A stretch of DNA of 9,867 bases from Alphaproteobacteria bacterium (GTDB lineage: Bacteria; Pseudomonadota; Alphaproteobacteria; Puniceispirillales; UBA1172): NCBI GenBank assembly GCA_021296375.1, contig JAGWAQ010000052.1, positions 1 to 9,867 of the forward strand. The letters run 5' to 3'. This document shows, in pieces, positions 1 through 6,400 of this stretch (the first letter of the stretch is position 1; every line of letters starts with the position of its first letter). The position numbers and the translations under genes were made by a program. Below the pieces are notes generated by a model. The model saw only the letters and a list, made by a program, of their open reading frames with translations. It had not been told where the DNA came from and did no database searches.

Positions 1-78
1 CGTCTTGCCATGGTCAACGTGGCCAATCGTGCCGATGTTGACGTGCGGCTTACTGCGATCAAACTTTTCCTTGGACAT
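1..78 (-). CDS. tuf: Elongation factor Tu, N-terminal 26 codons (partial, runs off left edge)
   Basis: EF-Tu is the GTPase that delivers aminoacyl-tRNA to the ribosomal A site. Only the first 26 codons are in the window. They read MSKEKFDRSKPHVNIGTIG and then the complete G1/P-loop GHVDHGKT at residues 19-26, which identifies the family without doubt. The start ATG is the complement of 76-78. It is preceded five bases upstream by a perfect AGGAGG (84-89), the best ribosome binding site in the window, as suits one of the most abundant cell proteins. It lies 28 bp downstream of the fusA stop with no terminator between, so it should be the fourth gene of the str operon. Many proteobacteria carry a second tuf copy elsewhere; the window cannot show whether this one does. 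Confidence 0.97.
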   Translation of the reverse strand, partial: MSKEKFDRSKPHVNIGTIGHVDHGKT

Positions 79-83
79 TCTTG

Positions 84-89
84 CCTCCT
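84..89 (-). promoter_or_regulatory. Ribosome binding site of tuf
   Basis: AGGAGG on the minus strand is a full match to the anti-Shine-Dalgarno core, five bases before the tuf ATG and within the 28-bp fusA-tuf gap (79-106). It is clearly stronger than the sites of rpsL (GGGAAAGAG), rpsG (AGAGG) and fusA (AGGAA) in the same operon. This fits the known excess of EF-Tu over EF-G and ribosomal proteins made from one mRNA. Confidence 0.85.
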
Positions 90-106
90 AAAGTTCTGTG
101 TTTCCG

Positions 107-2242
107 TTAGGCCATTTTCGCGCGAACTTCGTCCGCAACGGCCTGAGGTACTTGTTCATAATGATCAAATTGCATGGAGTACTGTGCCCGGCCCTGTGAC
201 ATGGAGCGCAGGGTGTTGATGTACCCAAACATATTGGCGAGAGGAACCATACATGTGACAACACGGGCGTTACCGCGCTGATCCATGCTGCCGACGTTAC
301 CGCGGCGTGAGTTCAGGTCACCGATGATATCACCCATGTATTCTTCAGGGGTGATGATCTCGACCTTCATCACAGGTTCAAGAAGTTTTGGTGCCGCTTT
401 CTGCATCGCTTCACGGAAGGCCGCACGAGCGGCGATTTCAAAAGCGAGAACAGAAGAGTCAACATCGTGGCTGGCGCCGTCGATCAGCTCAACCCCGAAG
501 TCAATGACAGGGAAACCTGCGATAACGCCGGTGTCTTTAGCGGACTGAAGGCCCTTTTCAACACCCGGGACGTATTCACGTGGAACGGAACCGCCAACAA
601 CCTTGTTTTCAAAGGTGAAGCCTTCTTCGATTGGCATGAAGACCATTTTAACGCGAGCGAACTGACCGGAACCACCAGACTGTTTCTTGTGGGTGTAGTC
701 GATTTCAACTTGCTTGGAGATGGTCTCGCGATAGGCCACCTGCGGGGCGCCAATATTCGCTTCAACCTTGAATTCACGCTTCAGGCGATCAATCAGGATG
801 TCGAGGTGAAGTTCACCCATCCCCTTCATGATGGTCTGGCCGGATTCAAGATCGGTCGAAACCCGGAAGGACGGATCTTCAGCCGCCAGGCGCTGCAGGC
901 CCTGGGACATTTTTTCCTGGTCGTTCTTTGAGTTTGGCTCAACCGCGATCTCGATAACCGGATCAGGGAACGTCATTGTTTCGAGAACAACGGGGTCCAG
1001 CGGATCACTCATGGTGTCACCGGTGGTGGTTTCCTTCATGCCTGCCAGTGCAACAATGTCACCGGCAAAGGCTTCCTCGATCTCTTCACGGTTGTTGGAG
1101 TGCATCATCATCATACGACCAATGCGCTCTTTCTTGCCTTTGGTGGAGTTCAGGATACTGTCGCCCTTTTTCATCATACCGGAGTAGATGCGGACAAACG
1201 TCAATGAACCAACAAACGGATCGTTCATGATCTTGAAGGCCAGGCCGGAAAGCGGCTGACCGTCATCAGCATGACGTTCAATGTTACGGGTTTCCGTTTC
1301 GTCACCTGGCTTAAAGCCTTTGTAGGCCGGCACATCAAGTGGACCAGGCAGGAAGTCGATCACCGCGTTCAGCATTGGCTGAACACCTTTATTCTTGAAC
1401 GCGGAACCACACATGACGGGAACAAAATCCATCGCCAGGGTGCCCTTGCGGATCAGCTTGCGCAGGGTGTCGACATCAGGCTCTTCGCCTTCAAAGAACT
1501 TTTCCATCGCGTCGTCGTCCTGCTCAACAGCAAGCTCGATCATCGCGGCGCGCATTTCATTGGCTTTAGCCTGGAATTCCGGACGGATGTCCTTCAGCTC
1601 CCATGATGCGCCAAGATCTTCAGAGGTCCAGACCCATTCTTTCATGGTGATCAGGTCGATCAGGCCGGCGAATTCGCTTTCAGCGCCAATCGGCATCTGA
1701 ATAGGCATGGGAATCGCGCCCGTGCGATCCTTGATCATGTCAACGCAGTTGTAGAAATCGGCGCCGATCTTGTCCATCTTGTTGACGAACACAACACGTG
1801 GAACTTCGTAACGGTCGGCCTGACGCCAAACTGTTTCGGTCTGTGGCTCAACCCCGGCGTTGGCATCGAGAACGCAAACCGCGCCATCGAGAACAGCAAG
1901 CGAACGTTCAACTTCAATGGTGAAGTCAACGTGGCCCGGGGTATCAATGATGTTGAAACGGAACTTGGCGGCTTCTGGATCAGTGCCATAAGGGCCGTCA
2001 GGGGTGTCACCGTCTTCGGTGCGGAACCACATGCAGGTGGTGGCCGCAGAAGTGATCGTGATGCCACGTTCCTGTTCCTGCTCCATCCAGTCCATGGTGG
2101 CGGCGCCATCGTGAACTTCACCAATCTTGTGGGATTTACCGGTGTAGTAAAGAATCCGTTCTGAAGTGGTGGTCTTGCCCGCATCAATGTGAGCCATGAT
2201 GCCGAAGTTACGGTAACGGTCGAGTGTATATTCTCTTGCCAT
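107..2242 (-). CDS. fusA: Translation elongation factor G (EF-G)
   Basis: EF-G is the GTPase that drives movement of mRNA and tRNAs after each peptide bond and, with RRF, splits ribosomes after termination. The 711-residue protein is full length and starts MAREYTLDRYRNFGIM. Its G domain shows G1 AHIDAGKT (17-24), switch I RGITI (59-63), G3 DTPGH (100-104), G4 NKMD (154-157) and a G5-like GSAF (279-282). Domain II starts near 310, domain III spans about 420-495, domain IV about 498-620 with the decoding-centre tip HDVDSS (592-597), and domain V runs to the end. The loop between switch I and G3 is about 12 residues longer than in E. coli, by comparison with the E. coli sequence from memory. The ATG has an AGGAA ribosome binding site (2251-2255) eight bases upstream. 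It sits 30 bp after rpsG and 28 bp before tuf, the standard str-operon position. It looks like the main housekeeping EF-G rather than an EF-G2 or Tet(M)-like relative. Confidence 0.98.
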   Translation of the reverse strand: MAREYTLDRYRNFGIMAHIDAGKTTTSERILYYTGKSHKIGEVHDGAATMDWMEQEQERGITITSAATTCMWFRTEDGDTPDGPYGTDPEAAKFRFNIIDTPGHVDFTIEVERSLAVLDGAVCVLDANAGVEPQTETVWRQADRYEVPRVVFVNKMDKIGADFYNCVDMIKDRTGAIPMPIQMPIGAESEFAGLIDLITMKEWVWTSEDLGASWELKDIRPEFQAKANEMRAAMIELAVEQDDDAMEKFFEGEEPDVDTLRKLIRKGTLAMDFVPVMCGSAFKNKGVQPMLNAVIDFLPGPLDVPAYKGFKPGDETETRNIERHADDGQPLSGLAFKIMNDPFVGSLTFVRIYSGMMKKGDSILNSTKGKKERIGRMMMMHSNNREEIEEAFAGDIVALAGMKETTTGDTMSDPLDPVVLETMTFPDPVIEIAVEPNSKNDQEKMSQGLQRLAAEDPSFRVSTDLESGQTIMKGMGELHLDILIDRLKREFKVEANIGAPQVAYRETISKQVEIDYTHKKQSGGSGQFARVKMVFMPIEEGFTFENKVVGGSVPREYVPGVEKGLQSAKDTGVIAGFPVIDFGVELIDGASHDVDSSVLAFEIAARAAFREAMQKAAPKLLEPVMKVEIITPEEYMGDIIGDLNSRRGNVGSMDQRGNARVVTCMVPLANMFGYINTLRSMSQGRAQYSMQFDHYEQVPQAVADEVRAKMA

Positions 2243-2272
2243 GACGGTCGTTCCTGTCCGAAAAGTCTAGTT

Positions 2273-2743
2273 TTACCAGCGATAGTGAGCGAAAGCGCGG
2301 TTCGCTTCAGCCATCTTGTGCGTGTCTTCCCGCTTCTTGACCGCGGCACCACGATTGTTGGACGCGTCAAGCAGCTCAGCGCTCAGACGGTCGGTCATGG
2401 TGTTTTCACCACGTTTGCGTGACGAATCGATCAACCAGCGAATGGCAAGCGCCTGAGCGCGAGCAGGACGAACCTCAACCGGAACCTGATAGGTCGCGCC
2501 ACCAACACGGCGGGAGCGAACTTCAAGGTTCGGACGAACGTTCTCAAGCGCGTCGTGGAAGATCTTCACGGCTTCGTTGCCGGTGCGCTCCTGAATCTTG
2601 TCAAAAGCACCGTAGACGATCTTTTCCGCAACGGAACGCTTGCCGTCATACATCAGGCAAGACATGAATTTGGACACCACGACATCGCCGAACTTGGGAT
2701 CGGGCATCGCTGGGCGTTTAACTGCACTATGACGTCGTGACAT
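2273..2743 (-). CDS. rpsG: 30S ribosomal protein S7
   Basis: S7 is the primary protein that binds the 3' major domain of 16S rRNA and starts assembly of the 30S head; it lines the E-site side of the mRNA channel. The 156-residue product starts MSRRHSAVKRPAMPDPKFGD. It carries the family hallmarks DGKRSVAE, ALENVRP, RSRRVGGATYQVPVEVRP and the C-terminal MAEANRAFAHYRW, and ends at the usual W without the longer tail of some E. coli strains. The start is set by AGAGG (2751-2755) seven bases upstream. That site touches the rpsL stop codon (TAAAGAGG), so the two genes are probably translationally coupled. In E. coli, S7 represses its own operon by binding a long rpsL-rpsG spacer; here the spacer is only 12 bp. 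Confidence 0.98.
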   Translation of the reverse strand: MSRRHSAVKRPAMPDPKFGDVVVSKFMSCLMYDGKRSVAEKIVYGAFDKIQERTGNEAVKIFHDALENVRPNLEVRSRRVGGATYQVPVEVRPARAQALAIRWLIDSSRKRGENTMTDRLSAELLDASNNRGAAVKKREDTHKMAEANRAFAHYRW

Positions 2744-2755
2744 CTCTTGACCTCT
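2744..2755 (-). promoter_or_regulatory. rpsL-rpsG junction: stop codon abutting the rpsG ribosome binding site
   Basis: Only 12 bases separate the rpsL TAA (2756-2758) from the rpsG ATG (2741-2743). The first five, AGAGG (2751-2755), are the rpsG Shine-Dalgarno and directly follow the stop codon. A ribosome ending rpsL would cover the rpsG start site, which favours re-initiation or coupling. There is no room for a structured protein-binding site within the gap. Confidence 0.75.
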
Positions 2756-3127
2756 TTACTTAGGGCGTTTCGCGCCGTACTTGGAACGACGCTGACGACG
2801 GTCGGCAACACCTTGAGTGTCAAGGGTACCGCGAATGATGTGATAGCGAACACCAGGCAAATCCTTTACGCGGCCGCCGCGGATCAGAACAACGGAGTGT
2901 TCCTGCAGGTTGTGGCCTTCACCCGGAATGTAGCTGGTGACTTCAAAGCCATTGGTCAAACGCACACGCGCAACTTTACGCAGAGCGGAGTTCGGCTTCT
3001 TCGGCGTGGTCGTGTAAACACGAGTGCATACACCGCGTTTCTGCGGGCAGGCTTCCATCGCCGGAACTTTATTTCGTGCCAGAGGACGTTGACGTCCATG
3101 GCGGATCAACTGGTTAATCGTCGGCAT
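2756..3127 (-). CDS. rpsL: 30S ribosomal protein S12
   Basis: S12 lies at the decoding centre of the 30S subunit and controls decoding accuracy. The chosen start gives 123 residues beginning MPTINQLIRHGRQ, the expected N-terminus. The frame stays open for 25 more codons to an ATG at 3202, but that extension matches nothing in the family and its ATG has no spaced ribosome binding site. Visible hallmarks are CPQKRGVCTRVYT, TTPKKPNSALRK with K43 and K44 (counting Met), and RVKDLPG with K88, D89, P91 and G92. These are the sites where streptomycin-resistance changes usually arise; all are wild type, so the S12 sequence predicts a sensitive ribosome. D89 is the usual methylthiolation site. A modest GGGAAAGAG (3134-3142) sits six bases before the ATG. 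It is the first gene of the str operon, 318 bp after rpoC. Confidence 0.98.
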   Translation of the reverse strand: MPTINQLIRHGRQRPLARNKVPAMEACPQKRGVCTRVYTTTPKKPNSALRKVARVRLTNGFEVTSYIPGEGHNLQEHSVVLIRGGRVKDLPGVRYHIIRGTLDTQGVADRRQRRSKYGAKRPK

Positions 3128-3199
3128 ACCAGACTCTTTCCCATCATGTTTAAGTCCAAGGAATTTGCCCGAAATGAGCGTCACCTTGGTGTTTATACC

Positions 3200-3288
3200 C
3201 ATCCTTACGGATGAAACCGAAACCCGGGTGCCCGGGTTTTACTCCATATTTCGGCGTCAGTGTCTGTTCTGGGCAACTCCCAGGACAC
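3200..3288 (-). promoter_or_regulatory. Candidate structured 5' leader of the str mRNA (three hairpins)
   Basis: Three hairpins follow one another on the minus-strand RNA. Hairpin I (3288-3260) pairs GTGTC with GACAC and CTGGG with CCCAG around an AGTTG loop, with a four-base AACA bulge on the 3' side. Hairpin II (3239-3220) is AAACCCGGG-CA-CCCGGGTTT, effectively an 8-bp stem with a GCAC loop, followed by a weak TTTCGGTTTC run. Hairpin III (3213-3200) is CATCC-GTAA-GGATG, a five-pair stem with a GNRA-type tetraloop. The rpsL ATG lies 72 bases beyond. Leaders that control ribosomal-protein operons are common, and attenuator-type rpsL leaders have been predicted in Pseudomonas and Rickettsiales. 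I cannot match this one to a known family, and the ligand, if any, is unknown. The foldings are seen; the function is inferred. Confidence 0.45.
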
Positions 3289-3303
3289 CACCTGAACCTT
3301 TGA

Positions 3304-3336
3304 AGATGGCCGGAAATTAATGTTTTCCAGCCATCT
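3304..3336. repeat. 13-bp imperfect inverted repeat over the candidate str promoter
   Basis: On the minus strand AGATGGCTGGAAA (3336-3324) is followed by a 7-base ACATTAA spacer and TTTCCGGCCATCT (3316-3304). Twelve of the 13 positions are Watson-Crick; the remaining one is T opposite G, which would pair as U.G in minus-strand RNA. It fills the space between the proposed -35 box and about +1, so it could be an operator for a DNA-binding repressor. If the str mRNA instead starts further upstream, it would be a stable RNA hairpin. No U-tract follows, so it is not a terminator. Confidence 0.6.
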
Positions 3337-3342
3337 GGTCAA
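3314..3342 (-). promoter_or_regulatory. Candidate sigma-70-type promoter for the str operon
   Basis: On the minus strand a -35-like CTTGACC (TTGACC at 3342-3337) is followed by exactly 17 bases and then TAATTT (3319-3314) as a -10 box. The -35 matches five of six consensus bases; the -10 matches only three of six. It lies just downstream of the rpoC terminator, where a promoter is needed if the str genes are to be expressed independently, and predicts a start near 3305-3308 and a leader of about 180 bases. A weaker alternative -10, TATAAA (3197-3192), has no good -35. This is a sequence match only. Confidence 0.4.
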
Positions 3343-3363
3343 GGGGGAAAAGACAATTCCCCC
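3343..3363. repeat. GC-capped inverted repeat abutting the -35 box
   Basis: On the plus strand GGGGGAA (3343-3349) and TTCCCCC (3357-3363) form a perfect 7-bp inverted repeat around an AAGACAA loop. It touches the proposed -35 box of the str promoter (3337-3342). On the plus strand it is followed by a T-rich run (3364-3378), so RNA made in that direction would resemble a terminator. On the minus strand no T-run follows. It could be an upstream operator, or a stop for antisense transcription entering from the rpsL side. Confidence 0.5.
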
Positions 3364-3381
3364 ATTATTTTTCATTTTGAC

Positions 3382-3406
3382 AAAAACCCCAGCCGAAGCC
3401 GGGGTT
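3382..3406 (-). terminator. Rho-independent terminator of the rpoBC operon
   Basis: On the minus strand, 39 bases past the rpoC stop codon, AACCCCGGC-TTCG-GCTGGGGTT (3406-3385) folds into a nine-pair stem with one G.U pair. It is capped by the extra-stable C(UUCG)G tetraloop and followed by a run of five T (two of them counted in the stem) and then G. This is a textbook intrinsic terminator, if with a short U-tract. It suggests that most rpoBC transcription stops here and that the str operon has its own promoter downstream, with some read-through possible. Confidence 0.85.
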
Positions 3407-3411
3407 GATGC

Positions 3412-3438
3412 CGCCTGGCCTTAACCAGGTGTTTTTTT
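3412..3438 (+). terminator. Terminator-like hairpin facing rpoC (antisense direction)
   Basis: On the plus strand CGCCTGG (3412-3418) pairs with CCAGGTG (3425-3431), with one G.U pair, around a CCTTAA loop. Seven uninterrupted T follow (3432-3438) and the rpoC stop codon lies just beyond (3446-3448). As minus-strand RNA the hairpin has no T-run after it. There is no plus-strand gene, so its likely role, if real, is to stop antisense RNA from entering rpoC. It might also act as a 3'-end stability structure for rpoC mRNA. Confidence 0.5.
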
Positions 3439-3445
3439 ACCGCCG

Positions 3446-6400
3446 TTATTCGGCGTCTGCTGTATCGCCGTCAGAATCCTCGGCAGCGGCGGCGGCCATT
3501 TCAGCTTCCATCGCCAGTGAAGCGGCCTCAAGCTCAGCCTGACGCTCATCGGCAAGGGTTTTATCCCGTGCCGCGGCAATCGACTTGAGGCGTGACATGA
3601 CAGAGCCTGTCCCGGCGGGGATCAGGCGACCGACAATGACGTTCTCTTTCAAGCCGCCAAGGCTGTCTTCCTTGCCGGAAACCGACGCTTCGGTAAGAAC
3701 GCGGGTGGTTTCCTGGAACGACGCGGCGGAAATAAAGGACCGTGTCTGCAGTGACGCTTTGGTGATTCCGAGCAGAACAGGGCTGCCCTTGGCCAGCGCA
3801 ACGCCTTCTTTTTCAGCAATAGCATTGGCTTCCTCGAATTCCTCGCGGTCAACCTGCTCACCGACCAGCAAGGTGGTGTCGCCGGCATCCGTAACCTCGA
3901 CCTTCTGCAGCATCTGGCGGACGATCACTTCGATATGCTTGTCGTTGATCTTCACGCCCTGCAGACGATAAACGTCCTGAATTTCCTTGACCAGATATTC
4001 GGCCAGGGCTTCGACCCCGAGGATGTTCAGAATGTCATGCGGCACAGGGTTGCCATCAAGCAAGAGATCACCACGGCGGATGACATCGCCTTCCTGAACA
4101 GCAAGCAGCTTGCCTTTTGGAATCATGTATTCCACGGCAGCGGTTTCGTCATCCAGTGGCACAACGCGAATCCGGCGCTTGGTCTTGTAATCAGCCCCGA
4201 ACTCAACCCGGCCATCGGTTTCACTGATGATCGCGAAGTCTTTTGGCATGCGGGCTTCAAACAGTTCCGCCACCCGTGGCAAACCACCAGTAATATCACG
4301 GGTCTTTGAGGATTCCCGCGGAATACGCGCCAGCACTTCACCAGCCTGAACTTCTGCGCCGTTTTCAACCGAAAGAATGGCCGAAACCGACAGGAAGTAA
4401 CGGGCCTCAAGGCCGGATTCCAGCTCGATCACCTCACCCTTGCTGTCACGCATGGTCAGGCGAGGACGCAGATCCTTACCCTTGGCCTGGGATTTCCAGT
4501 CAATCACTTCACGGTTGGAAATGCCGGTTTCTTCATCCGTCACTTCACGCATGGACACGCCATCGACAAGATCAACGTAATTCACGTTACCCTTAACTTC
4601 GGCAATGATTGGAATCGTGTACGGATCCCATTCCACCAGACGGGTGCCCGCGGTGACTTTATCGCCATCGTTGAAATACATCTTGGCGCCATACTGCAGG
4701 CGGTAACGCGAGCGTTCACGGCCCTGGTCATCCGTCAGAAGAAGATCAGTGTAACGGTTGCGGACGATGTTCTTGCCATCAGGCCCCATCACCAGTGCCG
4801 CGTCTTCGAGCTTGATGATGCCGTCAATCGGCGCTTCGATGCTGGACTGTTCAGCCCCACGCTGTGCGGCACCACCAATGTGGAAGGTCCGCATGGTCAG
4901 CTGGGTGCCGGGTTCACCGATCGACTGGGCGGCGATAACGCCAACCGCTTCACCGATATTCACCGGGGTCCCCCGCGCCAGATCACGGCCGTAGCACGCG
5001 CCACAGACCCCGACTTTGGCGTTACAGGTCAGCACGGAGCGGATCAGGATCGAATCGATCCCTTCGTTTTCGATCTTCTCGACATCTTCTTCGTTGATGA
5101 TCATGCCTTTTTTGACAATCACATCATCGGAGCTGAGGGCGATAATGTCTTCAGCCGCGGTCCGGCCAAGAACACGTTCACCGATGCTGTCCACCACTTC
5201 ACCGGAATCAATCACCGGGCGAATGGTCAGGCCGTTTTCAGAGCCACAATCAATTTCAGTGATGATGCTGTCCTGGGCGACGTCAACCAGACGACGGGTC
5301 AGGTAACCGGAGTTCGCGGTCTTCAACGCCGTATCCGCAAGGCCCTTACGGGCCCCGTGGGTGGAGTTGAAGTATTCCAGCACGTTCAGCCCTTCTTTGA
5401 AGGACGAGATGATCGGGGTTTCGATGATCTCACCTGACGGCTTGGCCATCAGCCCCCGCATCCCCGCAAGCTGCTTGATCTGGGCGGCGGAACCACGCGC
5501 CCCGGAATGGGCCATCATGTAAACAGAGTTGACCGGCTCACCCGGGGTGATGGTGGAGATGTTTTTCATCATCTCATCCGCCACCTGATCGGTGCAGCGT
5601 GACCAGACGTCAACGACCTTGTTGTATTTCTCACCCTGGGTGATCAGGCCATCCTGGTACTGCTGTTCGAAGTTCTTCACTTCGGCTTCAGCCTCATCCA
5701 CCAGTTTGAACTTGAGGTCAGGTGTCGTCAGGTCATCGATACCGAAGGAAATGCCGGCTTCACAGGCTTTCTTGAAGCCCATGGCCATCAGACGGTCACA
5801 GAAAATGACGGTCTCTTTCTGGCCACAGTAACGGTAGACATAGTCGATTACCGCTGAAATTTCCTTCTTGGTCATCAGCTTGTTGACCTGCTCAAACGGC
5901 ACGGAGGAACTGTCAGGGACGATATTGGCCAGTTGCGCCCGCCCCGGTGAGGTTTCGACCACTTTATAGGCGCGCTCTTCACCTTCCCAGGTGTGGATAC
6001 GCACCTTGACCTTTGCCTGCAGGGAAACGTGGCCAGCGTCATAGGCCAGCATCGCTTCTTCAGGTGAACCAAAGATCATGCCTTCGCCCTTCTCGCCTTC
6101 ACGAATAAGGGTCTGGTAGTAAAGGCCAAGGATAATATCCTGCGAAGGCACGATGATCGGCTTGCCGTTGGCGGGGCTCAGGATGTTGTTGGTGGACATC
6201 ATCAGCACCCGCGCTTCGAGCTGGGCTTCGAGCGACAGCGGCACGTGAACGGCCATCTGATCACCGTCGAAATCCGCGTTAAAGGCGGTGCAGACCAGCG
6301 GGTGCAGCTGGATCGCCTTGCCTTCAACCAGCACCGGTTCAAACGCCTGAATACCAAGGCGGTGCAAGGTCGGCGCACGGTTCAGCATGACCGGGTGTTC

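Larger units (their letters stand above)
3128..3445. other. rpoC-rpsL intergenic region (318 bp), regulatory hub
   Basis: This is the only non-coding stretch above 300 bp. Read toward rpsL it holds, in order: a convergent terminator-like hairpin (3412-3438), the rpoC terminator (3382-3406), an AT-rich tract (3364-3381), an inverted repeat (3343-3363), a candidate promoter (3314-3342) overlapped by a second inverted repeat (3304-3336), three successive hairpins (3288-3200), and about 70 bases of less structured leader with the rpsL ribosome binding site (3134-3142). I see no tRNA, no conserved small protein, and no mobile-element end. The nearest open frames are the in-frame 5' extension of rpsL and a 13-codon frame overlapping the rpsL start. 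Confidence 0.8.

Noticed and set aside
1735..2370. 211-codon minus-strand frame spanning the fusA start and the rpsG end
   Set aside because: It is a shifted frame across two solid genes; its product has no family features and it would have to displace EF-G and S7.
3192..3197. TATAAA on the minus strand as the main str promoter -10 box
   Set aside because: At 16-19 bases upstream there is only TTTCGG/TCGGTT, a poor -35, and no TGn extension. Kept only as a weaker alternative to the 3314-3342 candidate.
3128..3202. 25-codon N-terminal extension of S12 starting at the ATG at 3202
   Set aside because: The extension lacks similarity to S12, its ATG sits in the 3' arm of a hairpin with AAGG only one base away, and MPTINQL is the universal type of S12 start.
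3220..3239. Paired CCCGGG sites as a restriction/methylation target or mobile-element end
   Set aside because: They are simply the arms of leader hairpin II; there is no transposase, target duplication or second copy of the repeat in the window.
3377..3405. Perfect TTGACA (3377-3382) on the plus strand as a promoter
   Set aside because: The matching -10 position (3400-3405) reads CGGGGT and falls in the rpoC terminator stem; no plausible plus-strand promoter results.
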